In this document: positions 1 to 6,990 of the stretch, one piece after another
How positions within the stretch are numbered: the first letter of the stretch is position 1
Layout of the letters: every line of letters begins with the position of its first letter
Source of the DNA: Betaproteobacteria bacterium SG8_40
GTDB lineage: Bacteria; Pseudomonadota; Gammaproteobacteria; Burkholderiales; Eutrophovitaceae
Assembly (NCBI GenBank): GCA_001304425.1
Contig: LJTS01000045.1
Span: forward strand, 1 to 11,930
Direction of reading: 5' to 3'
Length of the DNA: 11,930 nt
Translations under genes and position numbers: made by a program
The notes under the pieces: generated by a model
Database searches by the model: none
The model's input: only the letters and a program-made list of their open reading frames with translations
Told to the model about the DNA's origin: nothing

Positions 1-1153
1 CGAACGCATTCAGCCCCACCGGCGGAGTGATCAAACCGATTTCGACCATTCGAACCACCAGTACGCCGAAGAATATCGGATCGAAGCCCAGCGCCGTGAC
101 GGCAGGCAGCACGATCGGAATCGTGAGCAGCAGCATGCCGATACCGTCGAGAAACATACCCAGCACGAGATACATGGCGAGAATTCCGATCAGCACTACG
201 TAGCGATTGACATCCAGGTCCAGCACCGTATCGACCAGCGCGCCGGGCATGCCGCTGAAAGCCAGAAAGCGTACGAAGATCAGTACGCCAACGATGATGG
301 CAAACATCATCGCAGTGGTGCGCGCAGTTTCCAGCAGGGCCGTTTTCAGGTCGCCCCGGCGCATGCGCGGCAACGCCATTACGAAGGCGCCGAGCGCACC
401 GATGCCCGCTGCTTCGGTGGGCGTTGCAAAGCCGGTGTAGATGCCGCCGAGTACGATGGAGATCAGAACGAACATGCCCCAGGTGCCCCTCAGGGATCTG
501 ATGCGGTCCGGCCAGGTGATCGAGGGTATCGACGGGCCGAGTTCCGGATTTGCGCGAAAGCGGAAATAGAGCATGACCGAGTAGCTGAGCGCTTGCAGCA
601 GCCCCGGAAGGATGCCCGCCAGCAGCAACGCGCCGATGGACTGCTCGGCGATGAAACCGTAAATCACCATGATGACCGAGGGCGGAATCATGGTTGCGAG
701 CGTGCCACCGGCGGCAACACAACCGGCGGCAATCTTCTCGTCGTAGCCGAAGCGTTTGAGTTCGGGCAGGGATACGCGTCCCATCACGGCGGCTGAAGCG
801 GTGGACGCGCCACATGCCGCCGCGAAACCGGCGCAGCCAAAAATTGTTGCGATTGCCAGTCCCCCCGGCAACTGGCCCAGCCATTGGCGCGCGGTCCAGT
901 AGATATTGCGGGTGATGCCCGCGTGATGGGCCAGGTAGCCCATCAGCACGAACAACGGCAGAACCAGCAACGAGTAGTGCGAGGATTCGGAGTAGGGCAT
1001 CAGGCCGGCAAGCCCGGCTGCGGGTTCGTAGCCGCGCAACGCCCACAATCCGACAAAGCCGCACAACGCTGTCGCATACGCGATACGCATGCCGCTGACC
1101 AACAGCACCGAGACCGCGGCGACGCCGATGATGCCAACGGTAACCGGATCCAT
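1..1153 (-). CDS. dctM: TRAP transporter large permease, DctM type (3' end cut by window edge)
   Basis: This is the large membrane subunit of a tripartite ATP-independent periplasmic (TRAP) transporter. It drives ion-gradient-coupled uptake of an organic acid handed over by the binding protein. I translated it by hand from the ATG at 1151-1153, and it stays open for 384 codons to the left edge. The product is almost entirely hydrophobic helices. It has the family-typical features GCAGFAAACGASTASAA, then VAAGGTLATMIPPS, then a FATPTEAAG segment, and ends in GLITPPVGLNAF, a C-terminal DctM signature. Family members are usually about 425-430 residues, so roughly 40-50 residues are missing. An AGAGAGG ribosome binding site lies about 9 bases upstream of the start. 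Only 18 bases separate it from the dctQ stop, so it is the third gene of the operon. The substrate cannot be read from this subunit. Confidence 0.95.
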   Translation of the reverse strand, partial: MDPVTVGIIGVAAVSVLLVSGMRIAYATALCGFVGLWALRGYEPAAGLAGLMPYSESSHYSLLVLPLFVLMGYLAHHAGITRNIYWTARQWLGQLPGGLAIATIFGCAGFAAACGASTASAAVMGRVSLPELKRFGYDEKIAAGCVAAGGTLATMIPPSVIMVIYGFIAEQSIGALLLAGILPGLLQALSYSVMLYFRFRANPELGPSIPSITWPDRIRSLRGTWGMFVLISIVLGGIYTGFATPTEAAGIGALGAFVMALPRMRRGDLKTALLETARTTAMMFAIIVGVLIFVRFLAFSGMPGALVDTVLDLDVNRYVVLIGILAMYLVLGMFLDGIGMLLLTIPIVLPAVTALGFDPIFFGVLVVRMVEIGLITPPVGLNAF

Positions 1154-1171
1154 GGTGGCTGACCTCTCTGC

Positions 1172-1765
1172 CTATTCGGCCCGGCTTGCCGAGGCGAGCC
1201 CGGGTTCGGTTGCGGGGAGCAGCGTCGGAAACAGCAGGTGCAGGACTTCCAGGTAGACGCGCAGGGTGGTCAGGAAAATTCCGATCGGAACCATCACGGC
1301 GGAGGGCCAGATCAGAAAGTATGGCGGCGACATGGTGACGTCGTGGTACTGCCAGGTTCGGTACGCGTACTTCGCACTGTAGAAACAAAGCACCGCATAC
1401 ACGGCGATGGCGAGCAGTTTCACGACGATTTCCGCGACGTGGCGCCACGCAGGGGGCATGTGGTCGATGACAATCGTCATGCGCACGTGGCCACCGGTGG
1501 ATTGCGTGTAGGCGATGGCAAGAAAAATAATCGGCGGCATCAGCAGTTCCCCCAGTTCCAGTTGACCCGGTATGGGGGTGTTGAAAAACTTTCGGCTGAT
1601 CACCTCGGCGGACACCAGCAGCATCGTTAGCAGAATCAGTGTTGCGGAGACGAGGCTCAGCGCATTCTCAATGCGCCAGGCAAGGCGGTTGATCGGCCGC
1701 ACCGCCAGCGCGACGAGCGCGGCGACGGCGACAACACCGATCGACAGGCCAAGTAACTCGTTCAT
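1172..1765 (-). CDS. dctQ: TRAP transporter small permease, DctQ type
   Basis: This is the small membrane subunit of the TRAP transporter; it pairs with DctM and helps dock the binding protein. The product is 197 residues. I see hydrophobic segments at about 5-23, 35-53, 73-88, 110-130 and 150-172. That is one more N-terminal helix than the classic four-helix DctQ. The family signature is present as EVISRKFFN (54-62) followed by GQLELGELLM (67-76), and GGHVRM (91-96) matches the usual loop before the third core helix. The start is the ATG at 1763-1765, 10 bases after the dctP stop. No strong Shine-Dalgarno sequence precedes it, so translation is probably coupled to dctP. The order dctP-dctQ-dctM on one strand is the standard operon layout. 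Confidence 0.93.
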   Translation of the reverse strand: MNELLGLSIGVVAVAALVALAVRPINRLAWRIENALSLVSATLILLTMLLVSAEVISRKFFNTPIPGQLELGELLMPPIIFLAIAYTQSTGGHVRMTIVIDHMPPAWRHVAEIVVKLLAIAVYAVLCFYSAKYAYRTWQYHDVTMSPPYFLIWPSAVMVPIGIFLTTLRVYLEVLHLLFPTLLPATEPGLASASRAE

Positions 1766-1775
1766 GCGCGCACGT

Positions 1776-2840
1776 TCAACGGGCCGCGCCGAATTTCGCG
1801 ACCTGTTCCATGGTGAACTGCAGGATCTCGCTGCCTTTCAGTCCCTTGCTGTCCTGCTGCTTCGCCCATTCAGTCCAAAGCGGCCTGGCCGCGGCGACCA
1901 TCTTCGCCCGGTCTTGCGGAGGGAACCGGACGATCTCCAGCTTTTCCTCGAAGATCGGCAGCCACTTGCTGTCGGCGGCATCGAAGGCTTCGAAGGATGC
2001 CTGTGTCGCCTGTTCGCGCACCTGCGGCAACATCGCCTTGAGGTCCTCCGGCAGGCGGTTCCAGGCGTCCAGCGATACGAGGTTTACGCAAGCGAACCCG
2101 CTCAGCGAAATGCCCAGCGTCGCGTAACGGGATACCTCATAGAGGCGGAAGGCGCCGAAAGAATCGGTCCACGGGAATCCTGTCAGGTCGATCGTGCCGC
2201 GCTCGAGGGCCGTGTAAGACTCGGGGGCGGTGACCATCGTCGGCACCGCGCCGAATTTCTCCAGCACGGTGGCATTGGCGCCGGATATGCGCATGCGTGT
2301 GCCTTTCAGATCATCCAGGCCCGCAACCCGCTTGTTTCCCATGAACTCGTAGACGCCGAGTGCGGCGACCATCAGGTATTTCGCGTTCCAGCGCGTGGCC
2401 AGTTCCTCGGCAATCAGGGGATGCTGCATGACCGCATCGGTCACGGCGGTATTGACACGCATGTCGTCGCTCAGCAGGAAGGGCAGTTCCAGCACCTGCG
2501 CCAGAGGCGTCTTGTTTGGCCCGTAACCGACGCACACGTGCGCGCCGTCGATCAGGCCAAGCTTGATGCTGTCGAGATTCTCTTTCTCCGGTGACAGGGC
2601 GCTGCCGTAGCTGATCTGCAGTTCGAAGCGCCCGTTGCCGGCCGCCTCCCACAGTTCCTTCGCTGTTTCGATGCCGTGGGTAAAGGCGCGTGGCGGCCCC
2701 CACAATGAGTACTTCCAGACCACCTTACCTTCCGTTGCGGGAGCAGAGTCCGATTCGCCCCGCATGAACACGAACGTCAGCGCCGCGGCAATCAGGATGA
2801 CCGCTGCAGCAACACTTTTAAACAGGGTGTTTGTCCGCAT
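1776..2840 (-). CDS. dctP: TRAP transporter substrate-binding protein, DctP family
   Basis: This is the periplasmic solute receptor of the TRAP system; it captures a carboxylate-bearing substrate and delivers it to DctQM. The product is 354 residues. It begins with a positively charged start and a hydrophobic stretch (about 8-26), then the mature domain from about residue 39. DLKGTRMRISG (177-187) contains the conserved arginine (R184) that in DctP/SiaP relatives clamps the substrate carboxylate. It is followed by the family hinge pattern ESYTALERGTIDLTGFPW (207-224). These features place it in the DctP family rather than the TAXI family. I see no lipobox and no clean A-x-A cleavage site just after the hydrophobic stretch, so it could stay membrane-anchored. 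The start ATG has only a weak GAGG about 12 bases upstream. It is the first gene of the operon. No neighbouring enzyme or regulator points to the substrate. Confidence 0.95.
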   Translation of the reverse strand: MRTNTLFKSVAAAVILIAAALTFVFMRGESDSAPATEGKVVWKYSLWGPPRAFTHGIETAKELWEAAGNGRFELQISYGSALSPEKENLDSIKLGLIDGAHVCVGYGPNKTPLAQVLELPFLLSDDMRVNTAVTDAVMQHPLIAEELATRWNAKYLMVAALGVYEFMGNKRVAGLDDLKGTRMRISGANATVLEKFGAVPTMVTAPESYTALERGTIDLTGFPWTDSFGAFRLYEVSRYATLGISLSGFACVNLVSLDAWNRLPEDLKAMLPQVREQATQASFEAFDAADSKWLPIFEEKLEIVRFPPQDRAKMVAAARPLWTEWAKQQDSKGLKGSEILQFTMEQVAKFGAAR

Positions 2841-3352
2841 TCTGGAACGCAGCCTCGTTCGAAAAGAGCAATGCCTAACCTACCACATGGTCCAGCGTAA
2901 TTGTTGGAACGGCGGTCATCGCGTAAACAACAACAGGCGTTGCGTTGCAGCGAACGCGCTCACCACGGGACCACTTGCCGGCTCGGCAAATGGGAACCGG
3001 CAGCGCCAGGGCGTGCGTGATGCCGGCAGCGCTACGCGGGTGCGACCGGCACCCGAAGCGGCGCAGGCGGGAAACGAATGCCGGGCGGCTCGCTGGTGAG
3101 TGACGAAGCGGTGTTTTACGCGTTTTCGTGCAATCAGATTGGCGTTGGCGCATACAAAAGCGGGGCAAGCGAACGTAAAAGAGCATAGTATGGAGGTAAC
3201 TGCCACATACCCGGGGCCGCACGTACAAGTGGTTTACGCCATACGGGTTGCTGACGCGGCTGGAAGAACGGATGCCATCGATCGTGGCAATCATGTCGTT
3301 GTCTGGCTTCGTTGCGCTCGCGCCGGAGGCGACCGACTAGAGGTGATATTCA
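2841..3352. other. 512-bp non-coding stretch between divergent genes, structure-rich
   Basis: No convincing gene is present: the open frames here overlap each other on both strands and lack family features. The stretch should hold the promoters for the minus-strand TRAP operon and the plus-strand gene at 3353, but I could not pick a good -35/-10 pair for either. Visible structure includes a perfect 7-bp stem with a 5-base loop at 3037-3055 (CGGGTGC/GCACCCG), an 8-bp palindrome TGCCGGCA at 3021-3028, and a 10-bp direct repeat CCGGCAGCGC at 2997-3006 and 3023-3032. None of these is followed by a T-run, so they do not look like intrinsic terminators. They could be regulator sites or simply GC-rich sequence. 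Confidence 0.5.
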
Positions 3353-3688
3353 ATGGACGAAAAGATTACTGCAATACGCAAGGCCCTGAGCAAGAACTTC
3401 AACTCGGCTCCGGTCAAGTACGTGGACGGAGAGGGATGCCATCATTTCAATCTCGAACTGCCGCGAGTGACGCACCGAGTGAATTTTTCGCTTGAAGTGG
3501 TTGATCGGCATGAAGCCGTCAGTTTCAAGCGACTTTGCAAAGGCGTTGCAGCCTACCTGAAACGCAATCCGACCGGCAAGCCAAGGCAGGTGTTGCTGAC
3601 AAAAACCGGGATCGTCGAGGAAGAGTTTGAAGCGGATGACGCTTCGGATGGTGAGGTCGCTTCCGAGAGTTCGACCGTGGCTCAATAG
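3353..3688 (+). CDS. Small hypothetical protein, 111 residues
   Basis: I do not recognise a family. The case for a real gene is the strong Shine-Dalgarno sequence AGAGGTGA at 3339-3346, well spaced from the ATG at 3353. The protein also has a natural-looking composition. A mixed alpha/beta core with basic patches (residues 1-85, including HHFNLELP at 30-37 and FKRLCKGVAAYLKR at 58-71) is followed by an acidic, serine-rich, probably disordered tail (89-111). There is no signal peptide or membrane segment, so it should be cytoplasmic. It has two cysteines (29 and 62). The YkgJ-like gene follows 60 bases downstream on the same strand and may be co-transcribed. The overlapping frames on both strands look like shadows by comparison. 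Confidence 0.6.
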   Translation: MDEKITAIRKALSKNFNSAPVKYVDGEGCHHFNLELPRVTHRVNFSLEVVDRHEAVSFKRLCKGVAAYLKRNPTGKPRQVLLTKTGIVEEEFEADDASDGEVASESSTVAQ

Positions 3689-3748
3689 TCGGACAGTTCG
3701 CCCCGATGAGTCTGCTGCGCGCCGCCTGAGCCGACAAAAACCGGAAAA

Positions 3749-4057
3749 GTGCAACGCAAAGCCGACAGAGAAGGCGCGAAGGTCAGTTGTGATTCCTGCC
3801 ACGCCTGCTGTTGCCGTCTCGAGGTCATCCTGATGGCCGAGGACGATGTTCCGGGGCAGCTGGTGGAAACGAACCGTTGGGGCGGAGAGGTCATGGCGCG
3901 GCTTGCGGACGGTTGGTGCGCCGCGCTCGACAGGGGTTCGATGCTGTGCCGGATCTACCAGCGCAGACCGGCTATCTGCCGGGAGTTTGCCGTGGGCTCG
4001 AGCGAATGCCTGACCGAGCGGTTGGCGATGAAAGCCGTTGCCCCTACAGAATGCTGA
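3749..4057 (+). CDS. YkgJ-family cysteine cluster protein (putative zinc/iron-binding)
   Basis: This is a small protein of the YkgJ/UPF0153 type, thought to bind a metal ion (zinc or iron) through clustered cysteines. Its biochemical role is not established. The product is 102 residues. The signature CxxCxxCC is at C14, C17, C20 and C21, with an extra C22. Further cysteines follow at C57, C67, C77 and C87 in the context GWCAALDRGSMLCRIYQRRP and AICREF, which matches the usual spacing of the family. It lacks a signal peptide. The start is GTG at 3749. The only in-frame stop upstream is at 3707 and I see no better ATG, GTG or TTG between them. The nearby GGA is too close to be an ideal ribosome binding site. 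It converges on the LssY-like gene, leaving 51 bases between the two stops. Confidence 0.85.
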   Translation: MQRKADREGAKVSCDSCHACCCRLEVILMAEDDVPGQLVETNRWGGEVMARLADGWCAALDRGSMLCRIYQRRPAICREFAVGSSECLTERLAMKAVAPTEC

Positions 4058-4108
4058 GCCTGCGTCACTGCGTTGAAGGAGCCCGCATCGCAGCAGCGAA
4101 CCGCGGAC

Positions 4109-5407
4109 TCAATCGGGTCTACTTCCGAGGTCGAACACCTGAATTTCCGAGATGTTCACCGGCTCGTCGGACAGGAACAGTACAACGCGCAGGCCATCCG
4201 TGAAATAGGGATCTCCGGTGAGATTTCCACGGGGCTGGTCATAGGGTGCCGCACCGACGCCGGTGACATAGCCGAGCCCGGCGAGCGACTGGGCGTAGGC
4301 GAGATCTTCAACGAGATACTCGCGAGTTTCGTCCACGTCCGGATCGATCTTGTGTGTGGTGATCGTTCTCCAGGTGAAACGCACGCCGATGTCGCGACTG
4401 ATCTGGCCGATCCATACAGGCAGGCCCTGATAGCGTATCGGTGCCATCCACAGCCGGAGATGATTGCGCTGATGGATGTCGGCGCGGGCTTTTTGCAACG
4501 CGACATCCTGGGCGCGGCCGAATACATATAGCGCGCTGACAGGTGAGTATCGATACTCGTTACCCGTCAGCGCCGATCCCAGGGTCTTGAGTAGCGATGT
4601 TCGGTAAATCGTCTCGGTTTCGTCCCATCCGGCGCGCATGAATGCGTAATAGACATCCTTGAGGTCGCCGACAACAGCGATGTTCAGCGGGTCGCCATGG
4701 TCTTCGCCGCTCTTGTCTGTCGTGCAGCAAGCCAGCGATTGCAGTGCGTCGACAAGACCGTCGCGGTCCACCTCGCGTATTTCGTCCTCACTGTACAGAT
4801 TCGCCCAGTCGACGTTGTAATGATCGATGCGAAGGCCGGGCACCGGCACGAAGAATGTCATGAGGTAGTGGCGGCCGTCGTCGCCGAATACATCGACGTT
4901 GAATGACTTTGTGCCTTCGTCGACGCGGCTGAATACGTAACCGGACCTGATGTCGCCAGCCTCAACGCGAAGGCGCATGCTGCTGTCGTAAATATTTCGA
5001 TTGGCGCTGGAATTGAGATTGAGAATGCGGTTTTCCCGGCGGTAACCGGTTTCGATCGGCGTAAAGTAGGCAGGATCCAGTCCGACCGGCAGGAAGAACA
5101 GGTTCTCCTCGCTGAGGTTCTCGACCTGTATCCAGACCGGCTGGATGTTGCTGGCGTAAAGGTTGGCACCGAAAATGGCTTGCGTCTCGGCGGCACTCGG
5201 GACAGCAGTCGTGACGCGCACGTCCCTTATCAGTGTTTCCTGCACACGTTCGTTTGGCGGGGGAATGCGGCCACGATCGAGTCCGCCATCCTGCTGCGCT
5301 GACACCGGTAAGGCAAGCGACAAAAAGGCGCCAACGAGCAACATGCGGCGGACCGGCGGAAACAGGCGCGGCAATCGCGCCAGGGGGTTTGGAATCGTTC
5401 TGATCAT
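4109..5407 (-). CDS. LssY C-terminal domain-like exported protein, paralogue 1
   Basis: This is an exported protein of unknown function carrying an LssY C-terminal-like domain, named after a Legionella protein and elsewhere found attached to DedA or PAP2 membrane domains. The product is 432 residues. A Sec signal peptide (hydrophobic 22-34) probably ends at the VSA/QQ junction after residue 37. The N-terminal half (about 60-215) is an unassigned beta-rich region. The LssY-like half starts near DPLNIAVVGDLKDV (239-252), with HLRLWMAP (316-323), VWIGQISRD (331-339), HKIDPDVDETREYL (352-365) and YFTDGLRVVLF (401-411). A CC pair at 227-228 is shared with the upstream paralogue. The start is ATG at 5405-5407. 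A GAAGG ribosome binding site overlaps the stop of the preceding gene, and the intergenic gap is 10 bases, so co-transcription and coupled translation are likely. It would act in the periplasm. The assignment rests on motif recall and no profile search was run. Confidence 0.83.
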   Translation of the reverse strand: MIRTIPNPLARLPRLFPPVRRMLLVGAFLSLALPVSAQQDGGLDRGRIPPPNERVQETLIRDVRVTTAVPSAAETQAIFGANLYASNIQPVWIQVENLSEENLFFLPVGLDPAYFTPIETGYRRENRILNLNSSANRNIYDSSMRLRVEAGDIRSGYVFSRVDEGTKSFNVDVFGDDGRHYLMTFFVPVPGLRIDHYNVDWANLYSEDEIREVDRDGLVDALQSLACCTTDKSGEDHGDPLNIAVVGDLKDVYYAFMRAGWDETETIYRTSLLKTLGSALTGNEYRYSPVSALYVFGRAQDVALQKARADIHQRNHLRLWMAPIRYQGLPVWIGQISRDIGVRFTWRTITTHKIDPDVDETREYLVEDLAYAQSLAGLGYVTGVGAAPYDQPRGNLTGDPYFTDGLRVVLFLSDEPVNISEIQVFDLGSRPD

Positions 5408-5417
5408 GTACGGGCCT

Positions 5418-6677
5418 TCAGTCCGTGAGGACGGCTCTCCAGGGCAGGATGTCCGTCTGGTCCATCGCTACCGGGTTTTCGGAAACGAACAGAACGACGC
5501 GCTGACCGTCGGTGAAGTATTCCGCACCTGCAAAATTGCGCAGTGGGGCGCTGATCGACGACCGCGGCACGCCGCCGACGCTGGCCAGCGCCCCGAGTGA
5601 CTGGGAGTACCAGAAATTCTGCATCAGGAAATCGCGTGCATTGTCGACATCCGGGTCCATCCGGTGGTTCTCATAGGCTTTCACGCCGCTCGCGCCGGCC
5701 ATTTCGTAACTCACCTGTCCAATCAACACACGCGAGTCATTCACCAGCAAGGGCGCCAGCCACAATCTCAATTCCTTGCGTTCGCTGCCGTCGGGCCGCG
5801 ATTTCAAAAATGTACCGTCAGGCGGCCGGCCCAGGAACCGATGCGTCCGTGCCACGGTGGTTTCGGGGGCATTCAATGCAGTTTCCTGCCATTGCGCGCG
5901 CAGCAGCGAACGGCGGACCGCGAGCGCAGTGCCAACGATCACGACGTTCAGGGGATCGCCGAGGCTGTCGCCGCTGGCATTCAGGCTGCAACAGGGTACT
6001 GCCTTGAGGGCTTCGCGCAGGCCCGCCGTGTCTACCCGGACGATATCGCCGTCCTCATACATGGACTGGAAATCGACATCCATGTAGTCGGCGAAGAATC
6101 CCGGGATCGGCACAAAAAACGTGAAATTGTGCGAGCTTTCCGACGAATAGACATCGAAGTTAAAACCCTTCGTGCCCTGTGCGAGATGGGTGAATACGAA
6201 ACCGGAGCGCGTTTCGCCCGCCGGAACCCTTCTCGGCAACTGGTTCTCGAAGAACCAGCGTTCCATGTCGGCGCGGCCCTTCTCGCTGAGCCGCTTGCGG
6301 TACTTCCAGGCGACCTCCATCGGCGAGAAGTAATTCTCGTCAACGCTGCGTACGGCCGTTCGCACCGGCTGTTCGCCGAGGTTGGTTACTTCAAGCCATA
6401 CGGGCTGGATGCCTTGCTGGTAGAGATCGAGTCCGGTCAGGGCAAGCGTTTCCTTCGCGTCGGGCACGGCTGCCGCGACGCGCACGGTTTGTTGCGTTTG
6501 CACTACCGCCCGTTCGAGAAACCCGGCCTGATCAACGGGCGTCGCAACGAATGCCCGGCTGGCGCAACCGCTGAGAATCGACAGTGCAACAATGAAAACG
6601 AGGCTGCCGCTTCGCCTTGCCGAAGCGGATGCGCGATAGTCCAGCCCAGATACGTGCGGGGAAGGGGTTGCAGTCAC
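5418..6677 (-). CDS. LssY C-terminal domain-like lipoprotein, paralogue 2
   Basis: This is the first gene of the tandem pair and is homologous to the downstream one along its whole length. The product is 419 residues. A lipobox LSGC (35-38) follows the hydrophobic run LVFIVALSI, so lipidation at C38 is expected. Alanine at +2 favours sorting to the outer membrane. Features shared with the partner include VRVAAAVP (65-72), IQPVW (90-94), ETRSGFVF (155-162), the CC pair (229-230), DPLNVVIVG (241-249), ELRLWLAP (302-309), HRMDPDVD (338-345) and YFTDGQRVVLF (387-397). The start is GTG at 6675-6677 with no clear ribosome binding site. The long n-region (about 24 residues) hints that a later start may be used, although I see no good ATG. 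I infer that the pair works together in the envelope, with this member anchored and the other free in the periplasm. No enzymatic motif that I recognise is present. Confidence 0.83.
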   Translation of the reverse strand: MTATPSPHVSGLDYRASASARRSGSLVFIVALSILSGCASRAFVATPVDQAGFLERAVVQTQQTVRVAAAVPDAKETLALTGLDLYQQGIQPVWLEVTNLGEQPVRTAVRSVDENYFSPMEVAWKYRKRLSEKGRADMERWFFENQLPRRVPAGETRSGFVFTHLAQGTKGFNFDVYSSESSHNFTFFVPIPGFFADYMDVDFQSMYEDGDIVRVDTAGLREALKAVPCCSLNASGDSLGDPLNVVIVGTALAVRRSLLRAQWQETALNAPETTVARTHRFLGRPPDGTFLKSRPDGSERKELRLWLAPLLVNDSRVLIGQVSYEMAGASGVKAYENHRMDPDVDNARDFLMQNFWYSQSLGALASVGGVPRSSISAPLRNFAGAEYFTDGQRVVLFVSENPVAMDQTDILPWRAVLTD

Positions 6678-6990
6678 AGCGAATCAATTGTGCCAGACGA
6701 ACGCGGGGTTGGATATTGCGGCAGCGAACCTGCGCTATCGCAGGTGGGTGTGATGAGGCTTTGCCGGCACCGTGCGCAAAGCGCGGGATCGTTTGCCGGA
6801 CCCGGGAATGAAGGGGTTTGCCGCAAGGCGACCGTGTATGGTCGCAGCTCGCGGACTACAATGACGGTGGAAGTCAGTTCGAAGCACGGCGGGCGCGGTC
6901 GGCTTGTAATGCCGGTGCCAGTTTGTGACTTTGCCCTGACCAGATTCAGACCTTAAAGATGCGAGTGAAGATAATGGAGTCCCTGGCCGC
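6678..6990. promoter_or_regulatory. Divergent intergenic region with an inverted repeat (7-bp arms)
   Basis: This 313-bp spacer lies between the minus-strand LssY-like pair and the plus-strand BrkB/YihY gene, so promoters for both are expected. The clearest element is a perfect inverted repeat at 6728-6745, ACCTGCG-CTAT-CGCAGGT. It lies about 50 bp upstream of the minus-strand start, a good place for an operator. TACAAT at 6857-6862 resembles a plus-strand -10 box, but the sequence at the -35 position is poor. A 31-codon open stretch at 6861-6956 has no supporting features and I do not call it a gene. Confidence 0.35.

Noticed and set aside
1572..2594. 340-codon plus-strand open frame opposite dctP/dctQ
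   Set aside because: The TRAP genes on the other strand are unmistakable, and this frame has no recognisable domain.
3037..3055. Hairpin as an intrinsic terminator
   Set aside because: No T-run follows on either strand, and no gene ends nearby on either side.
3100..3495. 131-codon plus-strand frame overlapping the 111-residue gene
   Set aside because: It overlaps the better supported gene by 143 bases in another frame, has no good ribosome binding site at its first ATG, and has an unconvincing composition.
5664..6956. 430-codon plus-strand open frame antisense to the lipoprotein gene
   Set aside because: It lies opposite a gene with a clear signal peptide and a homologous neighbour. Its composition (many His, Arg, Gly) is typical of an antisense shadow in GC-rich DNA.
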